Of a stretch of DNA of 64,000 nt, positions 63,086-64,000 are shown in pieces. The position numbers were made by a program, and so were the translations under genes. The notes below the pieces were generated by a model. It did no database searches. It saw nothing but the letters and a program-made list of their open reading frames with translations, and had not been told where the DNA came from. The DNA comes from Massospora cicadina (taxonomy: Eukaryota; Entomophthoromycota; Entomophthoromycetes; Entomophthorales; Entomophthoraceae): contig JAKSZP010018521.1 in the NCBI GenBank assembly GCA_022478985.1, positions 1 to 64,000 on the forward strand. The letters are read 5' to 3'. Position 1 is the first letter of the stretch. Every line of letters begins with the position of its first letter.

Positions 63086-64000
63086 CTGATGGCTTTGGGA
63101 ATAAAAATCATTTTCCATCAAATGTATAAGTAGTTGTCTATTTATTAACTTGGTGTTATCACTTTCTTCAGCGCTCCCTTAAATTTCTCAGGGGTATATT
63201 TTTGACATTGCCTTCAATTATCTTGGAATAGTTAATCCACTTGATGATAGGCAATATGGACTACAGGTAATCTTGATAGTACGTCAGCGTTTTTATGTGC
63301 TGCTCCATCCTGATGTAGTATCTAAAAATCTTAGACTTGTAACTTTAAAGCCTATTGGGACAGTTGCTCCTCTGGTTCATTTAAGTTATGGAACCAGTCC
63401 AAGGATGAGTAGTCCATCACTAATTTGAAGTGCGTTCCATGGATGGAAACTTAGATTTGCTTGCATGAATAGAACACTAAAAGCATTATTGCTTCATCAT
63501 GATATAATTTCTCTCCACTAGTGTATGTGTTTGACACACATAGGCCACCAGATATTCTTTTTTTAGTACTAGACCCACCAGATATTCTTTCCCGTCCTCA
63601 TCCACTTGGCTCAAAACATCTTTAATTGCCTGTCAGACAATTACAAGTCCAATGTATTGATATAAGTGGTTCATAGGAAAATAATACAAATATCAGCCAG
63701 AAGACCCTAGTCAATCTACGGTGGAACCCCTCAAATTGAGGTAACACTTCTTATATTAAAGCAAAAAATTGAGTTTAGCTGTTCAGATTGCACCGAACTG
63801 TCAGCTGAATTTAGGTACTTCATTGGAGGCTCCTCCCCAGCCTCTTCTATTTTAGTACTGGATACACCTCAGAAACTGGCCCATTTAACCTGTTGGAGGA
63901 GGTCCAACCAAGTGCAAAAATTTTCCAGCCCTTTGATTGGATCAAATTTATGAATTCATTACCTAATAGAATAGTCCTTTATGCTCCCAACCCTCAATTG
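63086..64000 (-). pseudogene. E8: Ty3/gypsy RNase H and RT fragment, continuing past the window
   Basis: The minus-strand reading has a KEYLVG-like strand (EDGKEYLVGLY near 63590), a WALKLQ-like piece and an NADVLS-like end (63350-63230), the usual RNase H order. It is frame-broken. A 14-bp LINE tail insertion lies inside at 63561. Confidence 0.6.
63561..63574 (-). mobile_element. Ultra-short (about 14-bp) LINE 3'-end insertion
   Basis: On the minus strand it reads GTCTAGTACT plus A tail, sharing TCTAGTACT-A(n) with 14955-15352 and 45346-45365. It is flanked by CCACCAGATATTCTTT (63545-63560 and 63575-63590). Because the tail borders T residues, the duplication is 13-16 bp. Confidence 0.82.

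Noticed and set aside
63850..63866. Fourth LINE-tail copy at TTTTAGTACTGG
   Set aside because: No T run of enough length and no direct duplication at the sides. It lies in ordinary E8 sequence.

Overview
The window comes from a repeat-dense eukaryotic nuclear genome, most likely a fungus and possibly a basidiomycete. The reasons are a non-LTR retrotransposon with a fungal (Tad-like) look, many Ty3/gypsy elements, and one host gene for a dynein light intermediate chain whose N-terminal region reads like fungal members. There is no bacterial gene organisation, no CRISPR array, and I recognised no rRNA or tRNA gene. The species cannot be named from the sequence alone.

Layout. 1-3.9 kb: 5' part of a minus-strand LINE with an intact ORF1 and a decayed endonuclease/RT ORF2. 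4.84-29.39 kb: an array of about 112-bp satellite units split into three blocks by two Ty3/gypsy insertions. E1 (5148-11927, +) has a GGGGC target duplication. E2 (12672-28608, -) is itself broken in its protease by a 9.6-kb chromovirus, E3 (17077-26685, -), and in its RT/RNase H region by a 398-bp LINE 3' end. 29.4-33.2 kb: a CpG-rich host island holding one apparently intact gene, DLIC (30135-32219, +), with eight exons. Six of its seven introns are only 30-39 nt. 33.2-40.4 kb: a chromovirus LTR relic and then E4, a decayed chromovirus (+). 40.4-42.9 kb: unassigned DNA with short tandem duplications. 42.89-63.09 kb: E5 (-), an old Ty3/gypsy element. E6 (42984-50507, -, duplication GCTTC) sits in its 3' LTR, and E7 (51284-57749, +, duplication ATCAT) sits in its integrase-distal coding region. 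63.09-64 kb: another minus-strand Ty3/gypsy fragment, E8.

Points of interest. (1) E1, E2, E5, E6 and E7 share the order gag - protease - dUTPase-like module - RT - RNase H - integrase. The dUTPase-like module is unusual for Ty3/gypsy. (2) Three insertions share one LINE 3' end, CTAGTACT plus an A tail. Two of them are only about 14-20 bp long, yet carry 13-17 bp target duplications. (3) The chromovirus E3 has three LTRs, and its polyprotein frame appears to run into the LTR. (4) Most premature stops in E7 are TGA where CGA is expected, and some catalytic Asp codons are lost by the same CpG change. Together with the CpG-rich host gene, this suggests methylation-driven decay of repeats. Nearly all element genes are pseudogenes. 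Only DLIC, and possibly LINE ORF1, look intact.
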